From Pleurodeles waltl (taxonomy: Eukaryota > Chordata > Amphibia > Caudata > Salamandridae), in the NCBI RefSeq assembly GCF_031143425.1, contig NW_027150048.1, forward strand, positions 1 through 64,000: a stretch of DNA of 64,000 bases, given 5' to 3'. Below, in pieces: positions 49,194 through 61,046 of the stretch. The position numbers and the translations under genes are program-made. The first letter of the stretch is position 1. Each line of letters opens with the position of its first letter. The notes beneath the pieces are model-generated. The model made no database searches and had not been told where the DNA came from. It was given only the letters and a program-made list of their open reading frames with translations.

Positions 49194-50178
49194 ACAAAAG
49201 TTGAATATTTTTCTAAGTCCCATCTCATAATGAGATGGGACTTAGAAAAAATTCAACTTTTGTGAAAAGTCAAAAGAGCTTCCAAGTCCCTTGTCAGAAT
49301 GGGAATTTGTTACTTCTTTGAAGAAGAAAATTAAATTTGGATGTTTTCACTTTTTGGACGATAAAGGTTGACATTTTTTCTAAGTCCCCATTCAGAATGG
49401 GACTTTGTGACTTTTTGGAAGAAATGGATTGAATTTGGATTTTTTCACTTTTTGGACGAAAAAAGTAGAAATTTTTTCCAAGTGCCCACTCAGAACCGGA
49501 CTTTGTCACTTTTTTGAAGAAAAAAATTGAAATTGATTTTTTTTCACTTTTGGGACTAAAAAAGATGAAATTTGGTTTTTTTCACTTTTTGGATGAAAAA
49601 AGTTGAAAATTTTTCCAAGTGCCTACTCAGAATGGAATTTTTTTCACTTTTTTGAAGAAAAAAATTGAAATTTGATTTTTTCACTTTTGGGACTAAAAAA
49701 GATGAAATTTGGATTTTTTCACTTTTTTGGTGAAAAAAGTTGAGATTTTTTCCAAGTGCCTACTCAGAATGGAATTTTTTTCATTTTTTTGAAGAAAACA
49801 ATTAAAATTAGATTTTTTCACTTTTGGGACTAAAAAAGATGAAATTTGGATTTTTTCACTTTTTTGGTGAAAAAAGTTGACATTCTTTCCAAGTGTCCAC
49901 TCAGAATGATTTTTTTTCACTTTTTTGAAGAAAAAAATTGAAATTTGATTTTTTTACTTTTGGGAGTAAAAAATATGAAATTTGGATTTTTTCACTTTTT
50001 GGATGAAAAAAGTTGAAATTTCTTTCAAGTGCCCAATCAGAATGGGACTTTGTCACTTTTTTGACAAAAACTATGAATTTGCACTTTTTCACTATTTGGA
50101 TCAAAAAAGTTTATCTTTCCATCCAATAAGTCAAAATGTCCCATTCTGACATGGGAAGCGGCACACATGTCAACTTTG
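49194..50178 (+). repeat. HOR unit 53, 985 bp, k=4, class A
   Basis: Palindrome centre 49229. Counterpart of unit 32 with one additional monomer just after the ccggac junction. Confidence 0.92.
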
Positions 50179-51293
50179 ACAAAAGTTGAATATTTTTCTA
50201 AGTCCCATCTCATAATGAGATGGGACTTAGAAAAAAATTCAACTTTTGTGAAAAGTCAAAAGAGCTTCCAAGTCCCTTCTCAGAATGGGAATTTGTTACT
50301 TCTTTGAAGAAGAAAATTAAATTTGGATGTTTTCACTTTTTGGACGATAAAGGTTGAAATTTTTTCTAAGTCCCCATTCAGAATGGGACTTTGTGACTTT
50401 TTGGAAGAAATGGATTGAATTTGGATTTTTTCACTTTTTGGATGAAAAAAGTAGAAATTTTTTCCAAGTGCCCACTCAGAACCGGACTTTGTCACTTTTT
50501 TGAAGAAAAAAATTAAAATTTGATTTTTTCACTTTTGGGACTAAAAAAGATGAAATTTGGATTTTTTCACTTTTTTGGTGAAAAAAGTTGAAATTCTTTC
50601 CAAGTGCCCACTCAGAATGATTTTTTTCACTTTTTGAAGAAAAAAATTGAAATTTGATTTCTTTACTTTTGGGACTAAAAAAGATGACATTTGGATTTTT
50701 CACTTTTTGGATGAAAAAAGTTGAAATCTTTCCAAGAGCCTACTCAGAATGGATTTTTTTTCACGTTTTTGAAGAAAAAAATTGAAATTAGATTTTTTTC
50801 ACTTTTTGGACTAAAAAGATGAAATTTGGATTTTTTCACTTTTTGGATGAAAAAAGTTAAAATTTCTTTCAAGTGCCCACTCAGAATGATTTTTTTTCAC
50901 TTTTTTGAAGAAAAAAATTGAATTTTGATTTCTTTACTTTTGGACTAAAAAGATGACATTTGGATTTTTTCACTTTTTGGATGAAAAAAGTTGAAATCTT
51001 TTCCAAGAGCCTACTCAGAATGGATTTTTTTTCACGTTTTTGAAGAAAAAAATTGAAATTAGATTTTTTTCACTTTTGGGACTAAAAAAGATGAAATTTG
51101 GATTTTTTCACTTTTTGGATGAAAAAGTTGAAATTTCTTTCAAGTGCCCACTCAGAATGGGACTTTGTCACTTTTTTGACAAAAACTATGAATTTGCACT
51201 TTTTCACTATTTGGATCAAAAAAGTTTATCTTTCCATCCAATAAGTCAAAATGTCCCATTCTGACATGGGAAGCGGCACACATGTCAACTTAG
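50179..51293 (+). repeat. HOR unit 54, 1115 bp, k=5, class A, internal dimer duplication
   Basis: Palindrome centre 50214, left flank aactttgac. A two-monomer block (gatttctttac, gatgacatttgg, aagagcc, cacgtttttg) occurs twice in a row about 271 bp apart, starting near 50650 and 50920. Counterpart of unit 33, which lacks this duplication but has other monomers. Confidence 0.91.
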
Positions 51294-52122
51294 ACAAAAG
51301 TTGAATATTTTTCTAAGTCCCATCTCATAATGAGATGGGACTTAGAAAAAAATTCAACTTTTGTGAAAAGTCAAAAGAGCTTCCAAGTCCCTTGTCAGAA
51401 TGGGAATTTGTTACTTCTTTGAAGAAGAAAATTAAATTTGGATGTTTTCACTTTTTGGACGATAAAGGTTGAAATTTTTTCCAAGTCCCCATTCAGAATG
51501 GGACGTTGTGACTTTTTTTGAAGAAATGTATTGAATTTGGATTTTTTCACTTTTTGGATGAAAAAAGTAGAAATTTTTTCCAAGTGCCCACTCTGAACCG
51601 GACTTTGTCACTTTTTGAAAAAAAAATTGAAATTTGATTTCTTTACTTTTGGGACTAAAAAGATGACATTTGGATTTTTTCACTTTTTGGATGAAAAAAG
51701 TTGAAATCTTTTCCAAGAGCCTACTCAGAATGGATTTTTTTTCACGTTTTTGAAGAAAAAAATTGAAATTAGATTTTTTTTCACTTTGGGACTAAAAAAG
51801 ATGAAATTTGGATTTTTTCACTTTTTGGATGAAAAAAGTTGAAATTTTTTCCAAGTGCCTACTCAGAATGAATTTTTTTTCACTTTTTTGAAGAAAAAAA
51901 TTGAAATTTGATTTTTTTACTTTTGGGAGTAAAAAAGATGAAATTTGGATTTTTTCACTTTTTGGATGAAAAAAGTTGAAATTTCTTTCAAGTGCCCACT
52001 CAGAATGGGACTTTGTCACTTTTTTTGACAAAAACTATGAATTTGCACTTTTTCACTATTTGGATCAAAAAAGTTTATCTTTCCATCCAATAAGTCAAAA
52101 TGTCCCATTCTGACATGGGAAG
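51294..52122 (+). repeat. HOR unit 55, k=3 inferred, cut by the gap, class B
   Basis: Palindrome centre 51329. Junction reads ctctgaaccgg. Extrapolating from the last visible bases, the next palindrome centre would sit at 52178, giving 849 bp and k=3. Confidence 0.88.
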
Positions 52123-52322
52123 NNNNNNNNNNNNNNNNNNNNNNNNNNNNNNNNNNNNNNNNNNNNNNNNNNNNNNNNNNNNNNNNNNNNNNNNNNNNNN
52201 NNNNNNNNNNNNNNNNNNNNNNNNNNNNNNNNNNNNNNNNNNNNNNNNNNNNNNNNNNNNNNNNNNNNNNNNNNNNNNNNNNNNNNNNNNNNNNNNNNNN
52301 NNNNNNNNNNNNNNNNNNNNNN
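52123..52322. other. Assembly gap (200 N)
   Basis: Exactly 200 undetermined bases, most likely a fixed-size placeholder and not a measured distance. The left flank stops inside an anchor just after gacatgggaag, 21 bases before where a palindrome should start. The right flank resumes inside the tail of an ordinary monomer of the other subfamily. At least one palindrome and most of one anchor are therefore missing, and the true amount of missing sequence is unknown. Confidence 0.97.
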
Positions 52323-52615
52323 TTTCCAAGTGCCCACTCAGAATGATTTTTTTAAAACTTTTTTGAAGAAAAAAATTGAAATTTGATTTTTCACTTTTTG
52401 GACTAAAAAAGATGAAATTTAGATTATTTCACTTTTTGGATGAAAAAAGTTGAAATTTTTTCCAAGTGCCCACTCAGAATGGGACTTTGTCACTTTTTTG
52501 ACAAAAGCTATGAATTTGCACTTTTTCACTATTTGGATCAAAAAAGTTTATCTTTCCATCCAATAAGTCAAAATGTCCCATTTTGACATGGGAAGCGGCA
52601 CACATGTCAACTTGG
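52323..52615 (+). repeat. Partial subfamily II unit after the gap
   Basis: One monomer (with ttttaaaacttttttg and tagattatttcac) and the first part of an anchor (gacaaaagctatg, core with cccattttgacatggg). The same sequence occurs from 60754, so the lost left part probably resembles what lies before 60754. Confidence 0.9.
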
Positions 52616-53741
52616 ACAAAAGTTGAATATTTTTCTAAGTCCCATCTCATAATGAGATGGGACTTAGAAAAAAATTCAACTTTTGTCAAAAGTCAAAAGA
52701 GCTTCCAAGTCCCTTGTCAGAAAGGGAATTTGTTACTTCTTTGAAGAAGAAAATTAAATTTGGATGTTTTCACTTTTTGGACGATAAAGGTTGACATTTT
52801 TTCTAAGTCCCCATTCAGAATGGGACTTTGTGACTTTTTTGAAGAAATGTATTGAATTTGGATTTTTTCACTTTTTGGATGAAAAAAGAAGAATTTTTTT
52901 CAAAGTGCCCATTCAGAGCCAGACATTGTCACTTTTTTGAAGAAAAAAATTGAAATTAGATTTTTTCACTTTTGGGACTAAAAAAGATGAAATTTGGATT
53001 TTTTCACTTTTTGGATGAAAAAAGTAGAAATTTTTTCCAAGTGCCCACTCAGAATGGATTTTTTTTCACTTTTTTGAAGAAAAAAATTGAAATTTGATTT
53101 TTTCACTTTTAGGACTAAAAAAGATGATTTTTTTTTTTTTTTTTCACTTTTTGGGTGAAAAAAGTTGAATTTTTTTCCAAGTGCCCACTCAGAATGATTT
53201 TTTTTTAACTTTTTTGAAGAAAAAAATTGAAATTTGATTTTTCACTTTTTGGACTAAAAAAGATGAAATTTAGATTATTTCACTTTTTTGGTGAAAAAAG
53301 TTGAAATTTTTCCAAGTGCCCACTCAGAATGGAATTTTTTTCTCTTTTTTGAAGAAAAAATTAGAAATTTGTTTTTTTTCACTTTTGCGACTAAAAAAGA
53401 TAAAATTTGGATTTTTTTTCACTTTTTGGGTGAAAAAAGTTGAAATTTTTTCCAAGTGCCCACTCAGAATGATTTTTTTTAAACTTTTTTGAAGAAAAAA
53501 ATTGAAATTTGATTTTTCACTTTTTGGACTAAAAAAGATGAAATTTAGATTATTTCACTTTTTGGATGAAAAAAGTTGAAATTTTTTCCAAGTGCCCACT
53601 CAGAATGGGACTTTGTCACTTTTTTGACAAAAGCTATGAATTTGCACTTTTTCACTATTTGGATCAAAAAAGTTTATCTTTCCATCCAATAAGTCAAAAT
53701 GTCCCATTCTGACATGGGAAGCGGCACACATGTCAACTTAG
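52616..53741 (+). repeat. HOR unit 56, 1126 bp, k=5, class E
   Basis: Palindrome centre 52651, preceded by aacttggacaaaag (shared only with unit 64). Contains a 17-T run at 53128-53144 and one monomer with gtagaaattttttcc. Confidence 0.91.
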
Positions 53742-54589
53742 ACAAAAGTTGAATATTTTTCTAAGTCCCATCTCATAATGAGATGGGACTTAGAAAAAAA
53801 TTCAACTTTTGTCAAAAGTCAAAAGAGCTTCCAAGTCCCTTGTCAGAAAGGGAATTTGTTACTTCTTTGAAGAAGAAAATTAAATTTGGATGTTTTCACT
53901 TTTTGGACGATAAAGGTTGACATTTTTTCTAAGTCCCCATTCAGAATGGGACTTTGTGACTTTTTTGAAGAAATGTATTGAATTTGGATTTTTTCACTTT
54001 TTGGATGAAAAAAGAAGAATTTTTTTCAAAGTGCCCATTCAGAGCCAGACATTGTCACTTTTTTGAAGAAAAAAATTGAAATTAGATTTTTTCACTTTTG
54101 GGACTAAAAAAGATGAAATTTGGATTTTTTCACTTTTTGGATGAAAAAAGTTGACATTTTTTCCAAGTGCCCACTCAGAATGGATTTTTTTTCACTTTTT
54201 TGAAGAAAAAAATTGAAATTTGATTTTTTCACTTTTAGGACTAAAAAAGATGAATGTTTTTTTTTTCCACTTTTTGGGTGAAAAAAGTTGAATTTTTTTC
54301 CAAGTGCCCACTCAGAATGATTTTTTTAAAACTTTTTTGAAGAAAAAAATTGAAATTTGATTTTTCACTTTTTGGACTAAATAAGATGAAATTTAGATTA
54401 TTTCACTTTTTGGATGAAAAAAGTTGAAATTTTTTCCAAGTGCCCACTCAGAATGGGACTTTGTCACTTTTTTGACAAAAGCTATGAATTTGCACTTTTT
54501 CACTATTTGGATCAAAAAAGTTTATCTTTCCATCCAATAAGTCAAAACGTCCCATTTTGACATGGGAAGCGGCACACATGTCAACTTAG
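53742..54589 (+). repeat. HOR unit 57, 848 bp, k=3, class E
   Basis: Palindrome centre 53777. Poly-T monomer reads gatgaatgt followed by T. The core at the end has caaaacgtccc. Confidence 0.91.
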
Positions 54590-55983
54590 ACAAAAGTTGA
54601 ATATTTTTCTAAGTCCCATCTCATAATGAGATGGGACTTAGAAAAAAATTCAACTTTTGTCAAAAGTCAAAAGAGCTTCCAAGTCCCTTGTCAGAAAGGG
54701 AATTTGTTACTTCTTTGAAGAAGAAAATTAAATTTGGATGTTTTCACTTTTTGGACGATAAAGGTTGAAATTTTTTCTAAGTCCCCATTCAGAATGGGAC
54801 TTTGTGACTTTTTTGAAGAAATGTATTGAATTTGGATTTTTTCACTTTTTGGATGAAAAAAGAAGAATTTTTTTCAAAGTGCCCATTCAGAGCCAGACAT
54901 TGTCACTTTTTTGAAGAAAAAAATTGAAATTAGATTTTTTCACTTTTGGGACTAAAAAAGATGAAATTTGGATTTTTTCACTTTTTGGATGAAAAAAGTT
55001 GAAATTTTTTCCAAGTGCCCACTCAGAATGGATTATTTTTCACTTTTTTGAAGAAAAAAATTGAAATTTGATTTTTTCACTTTTAGGACTAAAAAAGATG
55101 ATTTTTTTTTTTTTCACTTTTTGGGTGAAAAAAGTTGAAATTTTTTCCAAGTGCCCACTCAGAATGATTTTTTTTAAACTTTTTTGAAGAAAAAAATAGA
55201 AATTTGATTTTTCACTTTTTGGACTAAAAAAGATGAAATTTAGATTATTTCACTTTTTGGATGAAAAAAGTTGACATTTTTTCAAAGTGCCCATTCAGAG
55301 CCAGACATTGTCACTTTTTTGAAGAAAAAAATTGAAATTAGATTTTTTCACTTTTGGGACTAAAAAAGATGAAATTTGGATTTTTTCACTTTTTGGATGA
55401 AAAAAGTTGAAATTTTTTCCAAGTGCCCACTCAGAATGGAATTTTTTTCACTTTTTTGAAGAAAAAAATTGAAATTTGATTTTTTCACTTTTAGGACTAA
55501 AAAAGATGAAATTTTGATTTTTTCACTTTTTTGGTGAAAAAAGTTGAAATTTTTTCCAAGTGCCCACTTAGAATGGAATTTTTTTCACTTTTTTGAAGAA
55601 AAAATTTGAAATTTGTTTTTTTCACTTTTGCGACTAAAAAAGATTAAATTTGGATTTTTTTCACTTTTTGGGTGAAAAAAGTTGAATTTTTTTCCAAGTG
55701 CCCACTCAGAATGATTTTTTTTCCACTTTTTTGAAGAAAAAAATTGAAATTTGATTTTTCACTTTTTGGACTAAAAAAGATGAAATTTAGATTATTTCAC
55801 TTTTTGGATGAAAAAAGTTGAAATTTTTTCCAAGTGCCCACTCAGAATGGGACTTTGTCACTTTTTTGACAAAAGCTATGAATTTGCACTTTTTCACTAT
55901 TTGGATCAAAAAAGTTTATCTTTCCATCCAATAAGTCAAAATGTCCCATTTTGACATGGGAAGCGGCACACATGTCAACTTAG
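54590..55983 (+). repeat. HOR unit 58, 1394 bp, k=7, class E
   Basis: Palindrome centre 54625. An anchor-type junction segment (caaagtgcccattcag, agccagacattg) appears a second time near 55285 without a palindrome, so an anchor fragment has been copied into the monomer block. The unit ends with the ttttgcgactaaa monomer. Confidence 0.9.
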
Positions 55984-56832
55984 ACAAAAGTTGAATATTT
56001 TTCTAAGTCCCATCTCATAATGAGATGGGACTTAGAAAAAAATTCAACTTTTGTCAAAAGTCAAAAGAGCTTCCAAGTCCCTTGTCAGAAAGGGAATTTG
56101 TTACTTCTTTGAAGAAGAAAATTAAATTTGGATGTTTTCACTTTTTGGACGATAAAGGTTGACATTTTTTCTAAGTCCCCATTCAGAATGGGACTTTGTG
56201 ACTTTTTTGAAGAAATTTATTGAATTTGGATTTTTTTCACTTTTTGGATGAAAAAAGAAGAATTTTTTTCAAAGTGCACATTCAGAGCCAGACATTGTCA
56301 CTTTTTTGAAGAAAAAAATTGAAATTAGATTTTTTCACTTTTGGGACTAAAAAAGATGAAATTTTGATTTTTTCACTTTTTGGATGAAAAAAGTTGAAAT
56401 TTTTTCCAAGTGCCCACTCAGAATGGATTTTTTTTCACTTTTTTGAAGAAAAAAATTGAAATTTGATTTTTTCACTTTTAGGACTAAAAAAGATGATTTT
56501 TTTTTTTTTCACTTTTTGGGTGAAAAAAAGTTGAATTTTTTTCCAAGTGCCCACTCAGAATGATTTTTTTAAAACTTTTTTGAAGAAAAAAATTGAAATT
56601 TGATTTTTCACTTTTTGGACTAAAAAAGATGAAATTTAGATTATTTCACTTTTTGGATGAAAAAAGTTGAATTTTTTTCCAAGTGCCCACTCAGAATGGG
56701 ACTTTGTCACTTTTTTGACAAAAGCTATGAATTTGCACTTTTTCACTATTTGGATCAAAAAAGTTTATCTTTCCATCCAATAAGTCAAAATGTCCCATTT
56801 TGACATGGGAAGCGGCACACATGTCAACTTAG
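55984..56832 (+). repeat. HOR unit 59, 849 bp, k=3, class E
   Basis: Palindrome centre 56019. Anchor variants gaaatttattg and gtgcacattcag. 13-T run at 56497-56509. Confidence 0.91.
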
Positions 56833-57818
56833 ACAAAAGTTGAATATTTTTCTAAGTCCCATCTCATAATGAGATGGGACTTAGAAAAAAATTCAACTTT
56901 TGTGAAAAGTCAAAAGAGCTTCCAAGTCCCTTGTCAGAAAGGGAATTTGTTACTTCTTTGATGAAGAAAATTAAATTTGGATTTTTTCACTTTTTGGACG
57001 ATAAAGGTTGACATTTTTTCTAAGTCCCCATTCAGAATGGGACTTTGTGACTTTTTTAAAGAAATGTATTGAATTTGGATTTTTTCACTTTTTGGATGAA
57101 AAAAGAAGAATTTTTTTCAAAGTGCCCATTCAGAGCCAGACATTGTCACTTTTTTGAAGAAAAAAATTGAAATTTGATTTTTTCACTTTTGGGACTAAAA
57201 AAGATGAAATTTGTATTTTTTCACTTTTTGGATGAAAAAAGTTGAAATTTTTTCCAAGTGCCCACTCAGAATGGAATTTTTTTCACTTTTTTGAAGAAAA
57301 AAATTGAAAATTGATTTTTTCACTTTTAGGACTAAAAAAGATGAAATTTTGATTTTTTCACTTTTTTGGTGAAAAAAGTTGAAATTTTTTCCAAGTGCCC
57401 ACTCAGAATGGAATTTTTTTCACTTTTTTGAAGAAAAAATGTGAAATTTGTTTTTTTCACTTTTGCGACTAAAAAAGATTAAATTTGGATTTTTTTCACT
57501 TTTTGGGTGAAAAAAGTTGAAATTTTTTCCAAGTGCCCACTCAGAATGATTTTTTTTCCACTTTTTTGAAGAAAAAAAATTGAAATTTGATTTTTCACTT
57601 TTTGGACTAAAAAAGATGAATTTAGATTATTTCACTTTTTGGATGAAAAAAGTTGAAATTTTTTCCAAGTGCCCACTCAGAATGGGACTTTGTCACTTTT
57701 TTGACAAAAGCTATGAATTTGCACTTTTTCACTATTTGGATCAAAAAAGTTTATCTTTCCATCCAATAAGTCAAAATGTCCCATTTTGACATGGGAAGCG
57801 GCACACATGTCAACTTAG
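56833..57818 (+). repeat. HOR unit 60, 986 bp, k=4, class E with subfamily I arm
   Basis: Palindrome centre 56868. Right flank has cttttgtgaaaag, the subfamily I form, inside an otherwise subfamily II unit; also tttgatgaagaaaatt and tttttaaagaaatg. Confidence 0.91.
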
Positions 57819-59349
57819 ACAAAAGTTGAATATTTTTCTAAGTCCCATCTCATAATGAGATGGGACTTAGAAAAAAATTCAACTTTTGTCAAAAGTCAAA
57901 AGAGCTTCCAAGTCCCTTGTCAGAAAGGGAATTTGTTACTTCTTTGAAGAAGAAAATTACATTTGGATGTTTTCACTTTTTGGACGATAAAGGTTGACAT
58001 TTTTTCTAAGTCCCCATTCAGAATGGGACTTTGTGACTTTTTTGAAGAAATGTATTGAATTTGGATTTTTTCACTTTTTGGATGAAAAAAGAAGAATTTT
58101 TTTCAAAGTGCCCATTCAGAGCCAGACATTGTCACTTTTTTGAAGAAAAAAATTGAAATTAGATTTTTTCACTTTTGGGACTAAAAAAGATGAAATTTGG
58201 ATTTTTTCACTTTTTGGATGAAAAAAGTTGAAATTTTTTCCAAGTGCCCACTCAGAATGGATTTTTTTTCACTTTTTTGAAGAAAAAAATTGAAATTTGA
58301 TTTTTTCACTTTTAGGACTAAAAAAGATGATTTTTTTTTTTTTTCACTTTTTGGGTGAAAAAAGTTGAAATTTTTTCCAAGTGCCCACTCAGAATGATTT
58401 TTTTTTAACTTTTTTGAAGAAAAAAATAGAAATTTGATTTTTCACTTTTTGGACTAAAAAAGATGAAATTTAGATTATTTCACTTTTTGGATGAAAAAAG
58501 TTGAAATTTTTTCAAAGTGCCCATTCAGAGCCAGACATTGTCACTTTTTTGAAGAAAAAAATTGAAATTAGATTTTTTCACTTTTGGGACTAAAAAAGAT
58601 GAAATTTGGATTTTTTTCACTTTTTGGATGAAAAAAGTTGAAATTTTTTCCAAGTGCCCACTCAGAATGGAATTTTTTTCACTTTTTTGAAGAAAAAAAT
58701 TGAAATTTGATTTTTTCACTTTTAGGACTAAAAAAGCTGAAATTTTGATTTTTTCACTTTTTTGGTGAAAAAAGTTGAATTTTTTTCCAAGTGCCCACTC
58801 AGAATGATTTTTTTAAAACTTTTTTGAAGAAAAAAATTGAAATTTGATTTTTCACTTTTTGGACTAAAAAGATGAAATTTGGATTATTTCACTTTTTTGG
58901 TGAAAAAAGTTGAAATTTTTTCCAAGTGCCCACTCAGAATGGAATTTTTTTCTCTTTTTTGAAGAAAAAATTTGAAATTAGTTTTTTTCACTTTTGCGAC
59001 TAAAAAAGATAAAATTTGGATTTTTTTCACTTTTTGGGTGAAAAAAGTTCAAATTTTTTCCAAGTGCCCACTCAGAATGATTTTTTTTAAACTTTTTTGA
59101 AGAAAAAAATTGAAATTTGATTTTTCACTTTTTGGACTAAAAAAGATGAAATTTAGATTATTTCACTTTTTGGATGAAAAAAGTTGAAATTTTTTCCAAG
59201 TGCCCACTCAGAATGGGACTTTGTCACTTTTTTGACAAAAGCTATGAATTTGCACTTTTTCACTATTTGGATCAAAAAAGTTTATCTTTCCATCCAATAA
59301 GTCAAAATGTCCCATTCTGACATGGGAAGCGGCACACATGTCAACTTAG
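57819..59349 (+). repeat. HOR unit 61, 1531 bp, k=8, class E (longest)
   Basis: Palindrome centre 57854. Largest monomer number seen. As in unit 58, the agccagacattg junction segment recurs inside the monomer block (near 58525). 14-T run at 58331-58344. Confidence 0.9.
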
Positions 59350-60197
59350 ACAAAAGTTGAATATTTTTCTAAGTCCCATCTCATAATGAGATGGGACTTA
59401 GAAAAAAATTCAACTTTTGTCAAAAGTCAAAAGAGCTTCCAAGTCCCTTGTCAGAAAGGGAATTTGTTACTTCTTTGAAGAAGAAAATTAAATTTGGATG
59501 TTTTCACTTTTTGGACGATAAAGGTTGACATTTTTTCTAAGTCCCCATTCAGAATGGGACTTTGTGACTTTTTTGAAGAAATGTATTGAATTTGGATTTT
59601 TTCACTTTTTGGATGAAAAAAGAAGAATTTTTTTCAAAGTGCCCATTCAGAGCCAGACATTGTCACTTTTTTGAAGAAAAAAATTGAAATTAGATTTTTT
59701 CACTTTTGGGACTAAAAAAGATGAAATTTGGATTTTTTCACTTTTTGGATGAAAAAAGTTGAAATTTTTTCCAAGTGCCCACTCAGAATGGATTTTTTTT
59801 CACTTTTTTGAAGAAAAAAATTGAAATTTGATTTTTTCACTTTTAGGACTAAAAAAGATGAATGTTTTTTTTTTTCACTTTTTGGGTGAAAAAAGTTGAA
59901 TTTGTTTCCAAGTGCCCACTCAGAATGATTTTTTTTTAACTTTTTTGAAGAAAAAAATTGAAATTTGATTTTTCACTTTTTGGACTAAAAAAGATGAAAT
60001 TTAGATTATTTCACTTTTTGGATGAAAAAAGTTGAAATTTTTTCCAAGTGCCCACTCAGAATGGGACTTTGTCACTTTTTTGACAAAAGCTATGAATTTG
60101 CACTTTTTCACTATTTGGATCAAAAAAGTTTATCTTTCCATCCAATAAGTCAAAATGTCCCATTTTGACATGGGAAGCGGCACACATGTCAACTTAG
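59350..60197 (+). repeat. HOR unit 62, 848 bp, k=3, class E
   Basis: Palindrome centre 59385. Close to unit 57, including the aatgt plus T-run monomer (T at 59865-59875). Confidence 0.91.
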
Positions 60198-61046
60198 ACA
60201 AAAGTTGAATATTTTTCTAAGTCCCATCTCATAATGAGATGGGACTTAGAAAAAAAATTCAACTTTTGTCAAAAGTCAAAAGAGCTTCCAAGTCCCTTGT
60301 CAGAAAGGGAATTTGTTACTTCTTTGAAGAAGAAAATTACATTTGGATGTTTTCACTTTTTGGACGATAAAGGTTGACATTTTTTCTAAGTCCCCATTCA
60401 GAATGGGACTTTGTGACTTTTTTGAAGAAATGTATTGAATTTGGATTTTTTCACTTTTTGGATGAAAAAAGAAGAATTTTTTTCAAAGTGCCCATTCAGA
60501 GCCAGACATTGTCACTTTTTTGAAGAAAAAAATTGAAATTAGATTTTTTCACTTTTGGGACTAAAAAAGATGAAATTTGGATTTTTTCACTTTTTGGATG
60601 AAAAAAGTTGAAATTTTTTCCAAGTGCCCACTCACAATGGATTTTTTTTCACTTTTTTGAAGAAAAAAATTGAAATTTGATTTTTTCACTTTTAGGACTA
60701 AAAAAGATGATTTTTTTTTTTTTTCACTTTTTGGGTGAAAAAAGTTGAATTTTTTTCCAAGTGCCCACTCAGAATGATTTTTTTAAAACTTTTTTGAAGA
60801 AAAAAATTGAAATTTGATTTTTCACTTTTTGGACTAAAAAAGATGAAATTTAGATTATTTCACTTTTTGGATGAAAAAAGTTGAAATTTTTTCCAAGTGC
60901 CCACTCAGAATGGGACTTTGTCACTTTTTTGACAAAAGCTATGAATTTGCACTTTTTCACTATTTGGATCAAAAAAGTTTATCTTTCCATCCAATAAGTC
61001 AAAATGTCCCATTTTGACATGGGAAGCGGCACACATGTCAACTTGG
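60198..61046 (+). repeat. HOR unit 63, 849 bp, k=3, class E
   Basis: Palindrome centre 60233. One tail reads gcccactcacaatgg. 14-T run at 60711-60724. Confidence 0.91.

Larger units (their letters stand above)
1..52122 (+). repeat. Satellite array, subfamily I (54 complete HOR units plus two partial)
   Basis: Continuous head-to-tail satellite with no other sequence in it. Each HOR unit is one anchor of about 438 bp plus k monomers of about 137 bp. Subfamily I is marked by gacaaaaactatg (or gacaaaactatg) before the unique core, cttttgtgaaaag after the palindrome and gtcagaatgggaatttg. Anchor classes used in the unit entries: A has gactttgtgac and gaagaaatggattg; At is A with attttgatg (or atttgatg) in place of atttggatg; B has gacgttgtgac and gaagaaatgtattg; C is like B with gaaatctattg; D is like A with ttacatttgg and ttcgaagtcc. 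Array-scale orientation never flips. No gene is supported: frames are short, are broken by homopolymer length changes and encode only the repeat. The genomic role (centromere, pericentromere, subtelomere) cannot be read from sequence alone. Confidence 0.97.

Noticed and set aside
52123..52322. Gap size taken as 200 bp
   Set aside because: A round 200 N is a typical placeholder, and the flanks belong to different subfamilies, so the true distance cannot be inferred.
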